A stretch of 16,987 bases of DNA. Origin: CBDUQN01 sp965369375. Lineage in GTDB: Bacteria > Krumholzibacteriota > Krumholzibacteriia > Krumholzibacteriales > Krumholzibacteriaceae. The notes under the pieces are model-generated. The model worked only from the letters and a program-made list of their open reading frames with translations. It searched no databases and was not told where the DNA came from. The DNA is taken from the NCBI GenBank assembly GCA_965369375.1, contig CBDUQN010000067.1, positions 1-16,987 on the forward strand. Reading direction: 5' to 3'. This document shows, one piece after another, positions 1-8,596 of the stretch (position 1 is its first letter; every line of letters starts with the position of its first letter). The position numbers and the translations under genes are program-made.

Positions 1-204
1 AACCGGGATTACAGAAGAACGGAGGTGGGAATCCAAATAAGCGTCAGATTCTGATAAAATAGAGCATTCTTCACTTGAGTTAACGTCTCTTCCCTGTCAT
101 TCTCTATCTCTGGGAAGGGACAATTTTATAGAGGCGCTGTGCCGGCCGAACACGCCGGGCAGAAGAGTAGATTTGTACATTGAAGCTATCGCAACGTTCG
201 AAAA

Positions 205-210
205 AAGGAG
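205..210 (+). promoter_or_regulatory. Shine-Dalgarno site that decides the INO1 start
   Basis: AAGGAG lies six bases before the GTG at 217 but directly abuts the in-frame TTG at 211. Zero spacing cannot support initiation at the TTG, so GTG 217 is the better start. The leader upstream (1-204) holds two weak inverted repeats (CTTCCC 89-94 with GGGAAG 112-117; CCGGC 142-146 with GCCGG 154-158) and a TGATAAAAT extended -10-like string at 52-60 without a clear -35. I see no gene in it. Confidence 0.65.
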
Positions 211-216
211 TTGAAT

Positions 217-1530
217 GTGGAGGTAAAGAACAAGCCGACCAAGCCGAAGGGAAAGCTCGGCATACTCACACCGGGTATGGGAGCCGTATCCACGACCTTC
301 ATGGCGGGCGTGGAAGCGATCAGAAAGAATATCGCCGTACCGCATGGATCGTTGACGCAATTGGGCACGATACGCCTCGGACGAAGGGATGAAAACAGGA
401 TCCCGGCGGTAAAGGACTTCGTGCCGCTCGCAGAGCTCGGACAGCTCGAATTCGGCGGCTGGGACATCTTTGAGGACGACGCTTATGAAGCATCGATCAA
501 GGCAGGCGTGTTGAACAGGGAACTGCTCGACAAGGTCAAACCGTTCCTAAAAGGTATTCACCCGATGAAGGCCGTCTTCGATCAGAAATACGTCAAGAAG
601 CTCTCCGGCACCTGGATCAAGAGCGGGAAGAACTGGTACGATCTCGCCGAGCAGCTGAAGGAAGATATCGTCACATTCAAGGAAACAAACAAGTGCAGCC
701 GGCTTGTGATGATCTGGTGCGCGAGCACAGAGATCTTTTTGAAGCCCTCGAAAGTGCATCTCGATCTCGACTCATTCGAAAAGGCCCTCAAGGACCGGCA
801 TCCCGATATTGCGCCGAGCATGGTGTACGCATACGCCGCCCTCTCCCTCGGCATCCCCTTTGCCAACGGCGCGCCCAACCTTACGATCGATATACCGGCG
901 CTCATGGAGCTCGCCTACGAGAAAAACGTTCCAATCGCGGGAAAGGACTTCAAGACGGGGCAGACATTAATGAAAACGATCCTCGCGCCGGGACTCAAGG
1001 CGCGTTTACTCGGGCTCAGCGGCTGGTTCTCCACGAATATTCTCGGAAACCGCGACGGAGAGGTCCTCGACGATCCGGAATCATTCAAGACGAAGGAAGA
1101 GAGCAAGCTGTCCGTTCTCGAACATATTTTGCAGCCGGATGTCTACCCGGAGCTCTACAAAAACTTCTACCACAAGGTACGGATCAACTACTACCCGCCG
1201 CGCGGCGACAACAAGGAGGGCTGGGACAACATCGACATCTTCGGATGGCTCGGGTACCCGATGCAGATAAAGATCGATTTTCTCTGCCGCGACAGCATCC
1301 TGGCCGCTCCGATCGTCCTCGATCTCGCGCTCCTGCTCGATCTGTCATCGCGAATCGGTTTTCGCGGCATCCAGGAGTGGCTCTCGTTCTATTTCAAGAG
1401 CCCCATGCACGCGCCGGGTCTCTACCCAGAGCACGATCTGTTCATTCAGCTCATGAAGCTCAAGAACACGCTGCGCTACATTAAGGGGGAGGATCTGATA
1501 ACCCATCTAGGCCAGGAGTACTACGACTAG
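217..1530 (+). CDS. ino1: Inositol-3-phosphate synthase (INO1 family)
   Basis: Converts glucose 6-phosphate to 1L-myo-inositol 3-phosphate using bound NAD, the first step toward inositol lipids or inositol solutes; cytosolic. The GTG start gives 437 aa. Residue numbers here count from the TTG two codons earlier. The N-terminal Rossmann glycine loop is GILTPGMGAV (17-26). Family blocks follow: FANGAPNL (217-224), GKDFKTGQT (244-252), LGNRDG (278-283), KTKEESK (293-299), GDNKEGWD (332-339) and DSILAAPIVLDL (361-372), the last forming the C-terminal part of the active site. The length lies between the short actinobacterial and the long eukaryotic enzymes, and nothing appears missing. The gene stands alone, convergent with the protease gene, and ends just before a strong hairpin terminator. 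In FCB-type bacteria the product most likely feeds inositol phospholipids or sphingolipids, which is inference. Confidence 0.93.
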   Translation: MEVKNKPTKPKGKLGILTPGMGAVSTTFMAGVEAIRKNIAVPHGSLTQLGTIRLGRRDENRIPAVKDFVPLAELGQLEFGGWDIFEDDAYEASIKAGVLNRELLDKVKPFLKGIHPMKAVFDQKYVKKLSGTWIKSGKNWYDLAEQLKEDIVTFKETNKCSRLVMIWCASTEIFLKPSKVHLDLDSFEKALKDRHPDIAPSMVYAYAALSLGIPFANGAPNLTIDIPALMELAYEKNVPIAGKDFKTGQTLMKTILAPGLKARLLGLSGWFSTNILGNRDGEVLDDPESFKTKEESKLSVLEHILQPDVYPELYKNFYHKVRINYYPPRGDNKEGWDNIDIFGWLGYPMQIKIDFLCRDSILAAPIVLDLALLLDLSSRIGFRGIQEWLSFYFKSPMHAPGLYPEHDLFIQLMKLKNTLRYIKGEDLITHLGQEYYD

Positions 1531-1560
1531 AACGTTCGATCGATTCTCCGCCGATAGTGA

Positions 1561-1589
1561 AAAAAAGAGAGACGGAAAAAAGAGAGACG
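1561..1589. repeat. 14-bp tandem repeat forming a duplicated terminator arm
   Basis: AAAAAAGAGAGACG occurs perfectly at 1561-1574 and again at 1576-1589. The second copy is the left arm of the terminator hairpin; the first is a spare copy that could pair with the same right arm. Confidence 0.8.
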
Positions 1590-1615
1590 AGCCCTATTTT
1601 GGCTCGTCTCTCTTT
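1579..1615. terminator. Bidirectional intrinsic terminator
   Basis: A perfect 15-bp stem (1579-1593 with 1601-1615) encloses the 7-base loop CTATTTT. It sits between convergent INO1 (+) and the HtrA-type protease (-). On the - strand the stem runs into a T tract followed by the spare arm and a second T tract; on the + strand the T tract is short. It should therefore serve the protease transcript best and also INO1. Confidence 0.9.
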
Positions 1616-1655
1616 ACGCCGGTCCATCTATATAAAAATTCGGCTGCCAGCTGTC

Positions 1656-3140
1656 TCAATTGCGCGCCAATACATAGAAATGGTTCCCGCCCCGGTAGAC
1701 GAGCAGGAGCACCTTGTCTTCCCCCACCCTTTCCAGCTTCTCGTTGAAATCATCGAAATCCTTGACCCTCTTCCGATTCACCTCTACTATCACGTCTCCC
1801 TCTCTGAGACCCGATTCCGCGATCGGTGAACCTGGATTGATCTTGGTGATAACGACTCCCCGCATACGCGCGGGAAGATTCAGTTGCCTCCGGTAATTGT
1901 CGGACAACTCGTCGACTTCGAGACCAGCGAGGAGACTCGACGCCCCCTCATCATCCTCCTCTTCACCCTTCTCGGCGGTATCGGGGCTTTCACCGACCCT
2001 CACCTTGAGCTTTTCGATCTCGCCGTCCCGCAACACCTCGACCTCGACTTTCGTGCCTGGCTCTGTTACTGCAACGAGCTGCTGCAACTCGCTCGCGTCG
2101 CCGACCTCCTTCTTATCGAAAACGAGGATCACATCGCCCTGCTCGATGCCGCCCTTCATGGCCGGGCTGTCATCGGTGACATCGGCGATGATGACTCCTC
2201 TCGCCTCTTCGAGGTCGAATACGTCCGCCATCTGCGGCGTCATATCCTGGATCTGGACGCCGAGCCAACCGCGTATGACTCGGCCGTGCTCGATTATGCT
2301 CCCCATCACCGAATTGGCGAGATCAATAGGGATCGCAAACCCGATACCCTGGCTGCCGCCCGTTCTGGAAAGGATCGCCGTGTTGATCCCGATCAGCTCG
2401 CCGCGTATGTTGATCAACGCCCCACCGGAGTTTCCCGGATTTATCGCGGCATCGGTCTGAATGAAATCCTCGAAGTCGACGAGGTTCAGATCCGATCGCC
2501 CGAGTGCGCTGACAATGCCCATCGTGACCGTCTGTCCGATACCGAAGGGGTATCCGATCGCAAGCACTACCTGCCCAAGCCGCAGCTCCGATGAGGATCC
2601 GAGCTCTAGCGCCGGGAGACCCTTCGCATCGATTTTCAACACGGCGATATCACTGCGAGGATCAGTGCCGACGATCTCGGCATCGTACTCCGTTTCATCG
2701 GGCATGGTGACGAGCACCGCCTCTGCCTGTTCGACGAGATGATTGTTGGTAAGTATATACCCGTCTTCCCTGATGATCACGCCAGAGCCGAGGTTTCGCT
2801 CGACGCGCTCGCGCGGCATGTTGAACCGCCGGTAAAACTCATCGCCGAAAAAGCGCCTGAAAAAGGGATCCGAGAAGAAGGGGTGATCGAAATCGCCCCG
2901 CGCTTCGATAACCTTCTTCGACGATATGTTCACAACGGCGGGCACTACCCGTTCGATGACATCGGGCAGATCATTCCGGGCCCATCCCTGCGCATGGGCT
3001 GAGCCTAAAAACACGCTCTCGGGACTTCCGGGATCACCTTCAGTGACGGCGGCCCGCTCGAAAACAACTCCGGCGAGAAACGTAAAAGTCACTACAAGAA
3101 CGATGATTAGCGATTTGTAATTCAGCCTCATACGCTTCAT
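1656..3140 (-). CDS. degP: Periplasmic serine protease, Do/HtrA (DegP/DegQ) family
   Basis: Envelope quality-control protease and chaperone that degrades misfolded exported proteins. At 494 aa it has the classic layout. An N-terminal hydrophobic segment (about 10-27) and an A-H-A site near 48-50 suggest export as a signal peptide or anchor. A trypsin-like domain follows with triad His134 (TNNHLV), Asp164 (PRSDIAVL) and Ser238 (NPGNSGGAL). PDZ1 spans about 290-385 (GWLGVQIQDM) and PDZ2 about 405-490, separated by an acidic linker (EKGEEEDDEG, 390-399). An AAAGGAGG site lies about eight bases before the ATG. The acylphosphatase gene lies 95 bp upstream on the same strand, so co-transcription is possible. 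A perfect hairpin terminator follows. The family call is certain; DegP versus DegQ naming cannot be settled from sequence alone. Confidence 0.96.
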   Translation of the reverse strand: MKRMRLNYKSLIIVLVVTFTFLAGVVFERAAVTEGDPGSPESVFLGSAHAQGWARNDLPDVIERVVPAVVNISSKKVIEARGDFDHPFFSDPFFRRFFGDEFYRRFNMPRERVERNLGSGVIIREDGYILTNNHLVEQAEAVLVTMPDETEYDAEIVGTDPRSDIAVLKIDAKGLPALELGSSSELRLGQVVLAIGYPFGIGQTVTMGIVSALGRSDLNLVDFEDFIQTDAAINPGNSGGALINIRGELIGINTAILSRTGGSQGIGFAIPIDLANSVMGSIIEHGRVIRGWLGVQIQDMTPQMADVFDLEEARGVIIADVTDDSPAMKGGIEQGDVILVFDKKEVGDASELQQLVAVTEPGTKVEVEVLRDGEIEKLKVRVGESPDTAEKGEEEDDEGASSLLAGLEVDELSDNYRRQLNLPARMRGVVITKINPGSPIAESGLREGDVIVEVNRKRVKDFDDFNEKLERVGEDKVLLLVYRGGNHFYVLARN

Positions 3141-3235
3141 AATTCTTTCCTCCTTTGATACTCACTTCATGCATTCGCTTCACAAGAGTATTACAGTCTT
3201 TTATTGAGAATAGTTCCAACTAAAGATGAGCCGCG

Positions 3236-3508
3236 CTAGAAACGGATCTCGAACCCATCGTAATGTGAGCCCGGATCGAGCTCCTCGATATCCAGGCCGG
3301 TGACATGTGCCGCTCTCGGACCGATGCGGAGCTGTTTGATGAATTCACCGACCAGTCCCCCCTCTCCCTCGACCTCGACCTCGACCGAACCATCCGGTCT
3401 GTTCTTGGCATAGCCGCCGAGATTCAGCTCGTGGGCCAGATTCCTTGTAAAATAGCGGTACCCGACCATCTGGACGACCCCCCGTACAATGATGCGATTC
3501 CTGATCAA
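3236..3508 (-). CDS. acyP: Acylphosphatase
   Basis: Hydrolyses carboxyl-phosphate bonds of small acyl phosphates such as acetyl or carbamoyl phosphate; cytosolic, about 90 residues. The signature block VRGVVQMVGYRYF carries the phosphate-binding Arg, and GYAKNRPDGSVEVEVEGE carries the catalytic Asn. The product ends with the family's typical FEIRF strand. The frame is open back to a GTG at 3541 (101 aa), but a GGAGG at 3513-3517 lies four bases before the TTG at 3508. That start gives 90 aa, the normal family length, so I chose it; the short spacing leaves some doubt. The gene lies upstream of the HtrA-type protease and downstream of the broken DUF6485-like gene, all on the - strand. Confidence 0.93.
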   Translation of the reverse strand: MIRNRIIVRGVVQMVGYRYFTRNLAHELNLGGYAKNRPDGSVEVEVEGEGGLVGEFIKQLRIGPRAAHVTGLDIEELDPGSHYDGFEIRF

Positions 3509-3584
3509 AAAGCCTCCCTCTCGCCACCAATTGGCATTCACCTAATCTCTCATTATAATGGATCTTCTCTGATATGAGCGATAT

Positions 3585-3787
3585 CTACTTGTACGTTTCG
3601 ATGAACTTCCGAAACGACCTATCCCAAGTCTTCTCGATATCATCCGGAAAACAGCATGCGGGCAGCCCTTTCATCCTCAGATGATACTGGAGGCAGGCAC
3701 AGCAGTTGCCCTTCCGTGAGCACCCCTCTATACGTGCAGTTGCAGGACTCTAAATGTGCCTTGAGATTCTCGCAGTCTATCGACCAT
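3585..3787 (-). pseudogene. Small Cys-rich DUF6485-like protein, two frameshifts
   Basis: No intact frame exists, but reading across frames gives a 66-residue protein of DUF6485 type (family name from memory). The reconstruction reads CENLKAHLESCNCTYRG, then CSRKGNCCACLQYH, then GLPACCFPDDIEKTWDRS and a stop at 3585. The ATG at 3787 has a good GGGAGG site six bases upstream but sits one frame off the first Cys block. A second one-base shift lies at the G run 3723-3726, where one G fewer restores AGA GGG TGC TCA. Removing two bases from 203 leaves exactly 66 codons plus stop. The function of the family is unknown; its many paired Cys suggest metal binding. Either a decaying gene or two indel errors. 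Confidence 0.75.
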
Positions 3788-3851
3788 TACGTTCCTCCCT
3801 CTGATGAGCTGAATGTAATCTGAAATCACATAACTTTTCCAGTAAAAACAG

Positions 3852-3880
3852 TTTATAGGGACATAAAAATGTGTTATACT
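3852..3880 (+). promoter_or_regulatory. Putative sigma-70-type promoter of the C25 peptidase gene
   Basis: TATACT at 3875-3880 is preceded by TG with one base between (extended -10). TTTATA at 3852-3857 lies 17 bp upstream as a weak -35. Transcription would start near 3887, downstream of the in-frame ATG at 3869, which favours the ATG at 3908 as the real start. Confidence 0.35.
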
Positions 3881-3907
3881 GATGATTCATTCCAGCATAA
3901 GGGAACG

Positions 3908-6900
3908 ATGCAGAGAAGAGAAAAGGTATTCTACGCAGCTATCGCTCTCCTTGCCGTCACCATTCTCGCCGGAAACACAAGGTCGAGCACGATAGAGAAA
4001 TCTTTCACATTCGAAAACCCGAGCTTCGTAACTACACCTGCAGGCTCAGTGGTCGAGGTGCACGGCTGCCTGAACGTGGCTCTCCCGGGCGAGCCGATGC
4101 TCCCGGTGTACTCTGCCTGTTTCCTGCTGCCTCCCGGAGAGACCGTATCGTCTGTATCCGTCGAAACTCCCGAATCTGTAATTATTAAAGGTAGTTACAG
4201 CATTGCACCGATGCCCGTCCAGACGCCTCCCGGACGGGATTCAGCCGCGCAGATGATGCGAAAGAGCGAAATATACGGCTCTATCTCTGTGTACCCCGCT
4301 GAGCCGGTTGCGGTCACGAGCGAACAGACGATAGCGGGGCTTCGTCTCGCCTATCTCACGATCCACCCCTGTCGTGTTATACCCGCATCCGGCACGGTAA
4401 CGTTCTTCCCTCGAATCAGGGTAACGATAGAAACGGCCGCCGCCCCGGCGCAGGCGATCCATGCACCCTCACGGCTGCGATCGCGGGCATTTCAGAGAAT
4501 CGCACCATCCCTGCAAAATCCGGAAATGCACAGGCTCTACGAGGGGCGCAATGCCTTATCGGCGGAATCGATTACACCCGTCGATCACAAGCCGTACATC
4601 ATCATCACGAGCGAGTCTCTGGTCGAAGCCTTCCAGCCGTTCGCCGATCTTAAAACGCAGGAAGGTTTGAGAGCGGAGATCGTCGATCTGACGTGGATCG
4701 GATCGAACTTCACCGGCATCGATCTCCAGGAGCAGATTCGCGCCTTTATTGCCTACGCCTATCAAAACTGGCAGACGGAATTCGTCCTGCTCGGCGGCGA
4801 CGACGAGATCATCCCCCACCGCGGTCTCTACGTAAAGGTGGGAACGGAGATCGATGCGGATATTCCCTCCGATCTCTACTTCGCGGCCCTCGACGGCAAC
4901 TGGAACAGCGACGGCGACTTGTATTACGGCGAACCGGGGGAAGAAGACCTGCTCCCGGAAGTCACGATCGGAAGATTGCCGGCGGATTCCGCGGAAGAAG
5001 TTCAGAACTTCCTGGCAAAACTGACCCTGTATTGCAAATCGCCCGTGCCGTCGCGTTGCACGAATTCACTGATGCTCGGCGAGCTGCTCTGGTCCACCGA
5101 TGGAGTGGACACATGGGGCGGGGACTACAAGGACGAGATTCTGCTCGGCTCGTCGAATTATGGATTCACTACCGCCGGTATACCTGAGCACTTTGTGAAC
5201 ACCATTCTCTACGATCGCGATCTCTCTTTCCCCTGGAACCTCTCGCATCTTCTGCCGGCTCTCAACGACGAGGCCCACATCATCAACCATGCCGGTCATG
5301 CCAATATTCACAGCGTCATGCGACTCAGCATCTATGACATTCCCCTGCTGACTAACAACGGGCCGGGGGACATGCCGTTCATAGGATATTCGCACGGCTG
5401 CTATGCATGCTCGTTTGACAATCGTGACGATCTGGGGGCATACCACGCCGACGACTGCATCGGCGAGGCACTCGTCACCGGTCCGGCGGGCGCCGTCGCA
5501 TTCGTGGGAAATACGAGGTACGGTTGGGACGCGCCAGGCTCGACGGCGGGCGTTTCACAGTTCTTCGACCGCCATTTCTTTGATGCGATCTTCGGTGAAG
5601 GTATTCTTGAAATCGGCAAGGCGCTCGACGATTCACGCATAGATAACATCCCGTACATCTCATATGCCGCAATCCGGTGGGTGATGTATGAAATGTGCCT
5701 CTTCGGAGATCCTTCGATGTCCATCTGGACACAACCGCCCGAGCGGCTCACTATCGTTCATGACAGTGTCATCGTTGCGGGGCAGGAGGCCCTGACGGTC
5801 TCGGTTTCCGGCGTCGGCGGGCCGATAGAGGGAGCGCGGGTTTCACTCTTTAACGAATTACTCAATACATATCGCAGCGCCGTGACGGACTCGAGAGGGA
5901 TCGCCTTCGTCAACACGGGAGAACTCGCTGCGGGAGAGGTGCTGCAGCTCTCCTGCAGAGCGGGGAATCATTACGCTTACTCGGAAACACTTTCCGTCGC
6001 AGCTATTACATCATCCCTTCCGACCATTGTGAGCCTGATTCTGGACGACGATCCCGTCGGGCAGAGCTCCGGCGATGGAGACGGCACCGCCGAGGCCGGC
6101 GAGGTGATCGAAATCGACATCACCGTTGAAAACGCGGGCATCGCAACGGCGATCGGCACGGAAGTGCATCTATCCTGCTTTGATCCGTATGTCTCCCTGA
6201 TAGACAGCATCTGTCCGGTTGGCGATCTTGCTGCGGGCGCAAGCGTACTCAAGGACGCGGCGTTTACTTTGGGATTCGATACGAACATCCCGGATGGCCG
6301 CATCGTCGAGCTCGAACTCACGATACTCTCCGGGGAGGGCCGGTGGAAAATGCCCTATTCGATCACGGTAAACGCCCCCAATCTCATGCTCGAATCGTGG
6401 ATCGTCACCGATTCGCTCTACGGCAACGGTAACGGCTGCCTCGAACCGTGGGAACACCAGACCGTCCATTGCAGCTGGAAAAATACCGGAGGCGTCGATT
6501 TCATGTCGCCGCGCCTGACACTCTCTTTCCCCGGTGGTTCGTGGGCGAAAGTCGTCGTAACCCGGGTTGAGGCCCCATCGATTCCCGCCGGAGGATCGAT
6601 GGATTTCGAGGGGGGGCTCCGCTTCTATATCCGTGACGACACACCGCCCTTCTCTCAGATTTCGATGCTTCTGACGATCGAAGGCGCCAATGCGGGCTCG
6701 ATAACGGAAACCGTGAAGCTGAGAACGTGCGGATACGAACTGTTCGATGCGGTGAATTCGGAAGAGTTTTGGGATCACAGCACCCTCATCGGTCTCGATG
6801 GATGGCACATCAGCACCGAGCAGTCACATTCAGGGGCGGAAAGCTGGAAGTGTGGGGACAACGCAGCCGGCTCGTATGCGAATATGATGGAAGCGGTGCT

Positions 6901-7588
6901 CGTTTCTCCCCCTCTGTGCCTCTATGAAAACTCGATGCTCTCCTTCTGGCACTCCATGGAAGCGGAAGCGGGCACGTATTACCCCTACTGGGCGCTCGAT
7001 GCGGCGGTCGTGGAGATATCAGCGGATAGGGGAGAAACCTGGACGATCATCAATCCCGTCGGACAGTATCCCGCGAGAGCCAGCTCCGCCAACACGATAT
7101 TCTTGCCGGCCTACGCGAGATGCTACTCGGGATCGATCGCCTGGAAACTCGAACAATTCGATCTCTCGGCCTACCACGGACCGGTGATGATCCGGTTCCA
7201 TTTCGCGAGTGACGAGCAGTTCGGATTCGAGGGATGGTACATCGACGATATCCAGATAACAACGGACGTTTCGACCGGTGTCGAAGACGGTGACACCCCT
7301 CCCAATCGATTTATCAACGCATTGAGACCGGCATACCCCAATCCCTTCAATCCGACGACGGTGATTCCCCTGGAGGTGGCGCGGCGGGCCCGTGTCGACG
7401 TGGTTATCTATGATGTTGCCGGCCGCCATGTGCGTACGCTGATGGAGGAGACACTCGAACATGGGCGTTACCAGACAACATGGGACGGAAGGGATTCACG
7501 CGGAATCCCCGTTTCGAGCGGTGTCTATTTTTGCAGCGTGAAAATCGGCATATTCACTGCAAATCAGAGGCTCATCCTGATCCGGTAA
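3908..7588 (+). CDS. Secreted gingipain-like C25 cysteine peptidase with type IX/FlgD-like C-terminal domain
   Basis: Large exported peptidase, 1226 aa from the ATG at 3908. That start puts a classical signal peptide (MQRREKVFYAAIALLAVTIL) at the N-terminus; an in-frame ATG at 3869 would add 13 non-signal residues. Domains in order: propeptide-like beta region (about 30-190); C25 catalytic region (about 227-608) with the probable dyad His464 (NHAGHAN) and Cys498 (SHGCYACSF); an Ig-like region (about 610-698); two CARDB-like modules (about 705-940) opening with DGDGTAEAGE and GNGNGCLEPWE; a jelly-roll module (about 945-1118) with the GWYIDDI motif; and a final 90-residue domain beginning before YPNPFNPTT, with IYDVAGR and SSGVYF. 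The last resembles FlgD-Ig/type IX sorting domains. Specificity is unknown. The gene is monocistronic; no convincing terminator follows, only a weak AACTAT/ATAGTT inverted repeat at 7648-7670. Confidence 0.9.
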   Translation: MQRREKVFYAAIALLAVTILAGNTRSSTIEKSFTFENPSFVTTPAGSVVEVHGCLNVALPGEPMLPVYSACFLLPPGETVSSVSVETPESVIIKGSYSIAPMPVQTPPGRDSAAQMMRKSEIYGSISVYPAEPVAVTSEQTIAGLRLAYLTIHPCRVIPASGTVTFFPRIRVTIETAAAPAQAIHAPSRLRSRAFQRIAPSLQNPEMHRLYEGRNALSAESITPVDHKPYIIITSESLVEAFQPFADLKTQEGLRAEIVDLTWIGSNFTGIDLQEQIRAFIAYAYQNWQTEFVLLGGDDEIIPHRGLYVKVGTEIDADIPSDLYFAALDGNWNSDGDLYYGEPGEEDLLPEVTIGRLPADSAEEVQNFLAKLTLYCKSPVPSRCTNSLMLGELLWSTDGVDTWGGDYKDEILLGSSNYGFTTAGIPEHFVNTILYDRDLSFPWNLSHLLPALNDEAHIINHAGHANIHSVMRLSIYDIPLLTNNGPGDMPFIGYSHGCYACSFDNRDDLGAYHADDCIGEALVTGPAGAVAFVGNTRYGWDAPGSTAGVSQFFDRHFFDAIFGEGILEIGKALDDSRIDNIPYISYAAIRWVMYEMCLFGDPSMSIWTQPPERLTIVHDSVIVAGQEALTVSVSGVGGPIEGARVSLFNELLNTYRSAVTDSRGIAFVNTGELAAGEVLQLSCRAGNHYAYSETLSVAAITSSLPTIVSLILDDDPVGQSSGDGDGTAEAGEVIEIDITVENAGIATAIGTEVHLSCFDPYVSLIDSICPVGDLAAGASVLKDAAFTLGFDTNIPDGRIVELELTILSGEGRWKMPYSITVNAPNLMLESWIVTDSLYGNGNGCLEPWEHQTVHCSWKNTGGVDFMSPRLTLSFPGGSWAKVVVTRVEAPSIPAGGSMDFEGGLRFYIRDDTPPFSQISMLLTIEGANAGSITETVKLRTCGYELFDAVNSEEFWDHSTLIGLDGWHISTEQSHSGAESWKCGDNAAGSYANMMEAVLVSPPLCLYENSMLSFWHSMEAEAGTYYPYWALDAAVVEISADRGETWTIINPVGQYPARASSANTIFLPAYARCYSGSIAWKLEQFDLSAYHGPVMIRFHFASDEQFGFEGWYIDDIQITTDVSTGVEDGDTPPNRFINALRPAYPNPFNPTTVIPLEVARRARVDVVIYDVAGRHVRTLMEETLEHGRYQTTWDGRDSRGIPVSSGVYFCSVKIGIFTANQRLILIR

Positions 7589-7668
7589 CCGCGCATGTTC
7601 GTTCAATGAAATAGGCAGCCGGCCGACTTGCGCGGCGACTACCTCGTAACTATCAGTACTAATTATAG

Positions 7669-8553
7669 TTAGATGAACTTATACGTTATTCCCATCGACA
7701 GGGTCTGCTTGAACCTTGCCTTGAGATCGACCTGTTTGTCGTAGAGTATTTGTATGTAAAGATTCACCATGAGATGCTCCGTGATATTCGCGGTAAACAT
7801 GTTCTCCCAGTTGACATCAGGGGCTTTCCAGTAATCCTCATTCGGCTGGCCCGTGAGCGCATCCGCTTCGGAGAAATACAGAGCCCAATAAACGGTGAGC
7901 TTGGACGCGAATGTCAATTTGTCATCGGCGAATGGGCTCTTGTACTCCGCATCAAACGTTAAACCCGCATCACTGCTTGTGAGCGTTTCACGCGCCATGG
8001 TATCGGCATTCAACTCGTCGCGATTCATAAACTGCCTGAGCCCGCCTCCGAATCTCGCCATCAAAATGCGATTCTCTTCTTCGATGAACATCTTGGCGAT
8101 ACCCGCCGCTTCTGTGAATTTCAGCGGATTGACATAGCGATCCTTCAATGGATCACTCGCATCGAGAAACTGCGATTCAACTCTGACCGAGATAAAGGGA
8201 TCGAAGGTCTTGCCTAGGAGAAAGCGAAAAACCGATTCGAAATCTATCAGATCTGTTGTTTTCACCGGTTTCGACCAGTTCTTCGTCTCGACGTTCTGGT
8301 TATGCGTCTGTCCGAATGAAAGCCTCAAGGTATTCATCGTATTGACTGAAGTACCGATCAATTTCTCGGCGCGTGAGTTGGAATTGAGCGTCCATGACAA
8401 AGCGCCGGCCTCTCCCCCGACCCAGTTGTCGCTGTAGTTGCTCTGTGTGAGCGTGATGTTCGCTTCGGACGTCAGCTTCCATGGTTCCGCCGATGCGGAC
8501 GAAACCATCAGTATAACGAGCACGCTCAATGCGGCACAGTGCAGACCTTTCAT
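7669..8553 (-). CDS. DUF3078-type outer-membrane beta-barrel protein
   Basis: A 294-aa exported protein of unknown function. From the ATG at 8553 it opens with a clean signal peptide (MKGLHCAALSVLVILMV) and an ASA cleavage site before EPWKL. AGGAGG lies a few bases upstream. An upstream in-frame start at 8640 would place 29 basic residues before the signal and is rejected. After cleavage, the LTQSNYSDNWVGGEAGALSW block matches the N-terminal signature I know from DUF3078 proteins of Bacteroidetes. Alternating polar/apolar strands follow, and the protein ends in ITYKFI, typical of barrel C-termini. It starts 43 bases after the Coq7-like gene ends, so the two may share a transcript. Substrate or partner is unknown. 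Confidence 0.82.
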   Translation of the reverse strand: MKGLHCAALSVLVILMVSSASAEPWKLTSEANITLTQSNYSDNWVGGEAGALSWTLNSNSRAEKLIGTSVNTMNTLRLSFGQTHNQNVETKNWSKPVKTTDLIDFESVFRFLLGKTFDPFISVRVESQFLDASDPLKDRYVNPLKFTEAAGIAKMFIEEENRILMARFGGGLRQFMNRDELNADTMARETLTSSDAGLTFDAEYKSPFADDKLTFASKLTVYWALYFSEADALTGQPNEDYWKAPDVNWENMFTANITEHLMVNLYIQILYDKQVDLKARFKQTLSMGITYKFI

Positions 8554-8596
8554 GCGAACCTCCTTTTTGAGCTTTGAGTGTTTCGGGAACGGCCGT

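Noticed and set aside
693..1484. A 263-codon + strand frame within the inositol phosphate synthase gene
   Set aside because: It overlaps a clearly conserved enzyme in another frame and is rich in Arg, Pro and Gly, typical of an out-of-frame shadow.
1884..2594. A 236-codon + strand open frame inside the HtrA-type protease gene
   Set aside because: It lies antisense to a gene with a full catalytic triad and two PDZ domains; its translation has no recognisable domain or ribosome site.
3190..3217. GGAACT element (3212-3217, - strand) upstream of the HtrA-type gene as a sigma-E-like -35
   Set aside because: No matching -10 at the right distance and no good sigma-70 pair; the resemblance is to one half-site only.
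7589..7668. Weak AACTAT/ATAGTT inverted repeat between the peptidase and barrel genes as a terminator
   Set aside because: The stem is only six A/T-rich pairs with a long loop and no T tract on either strand.
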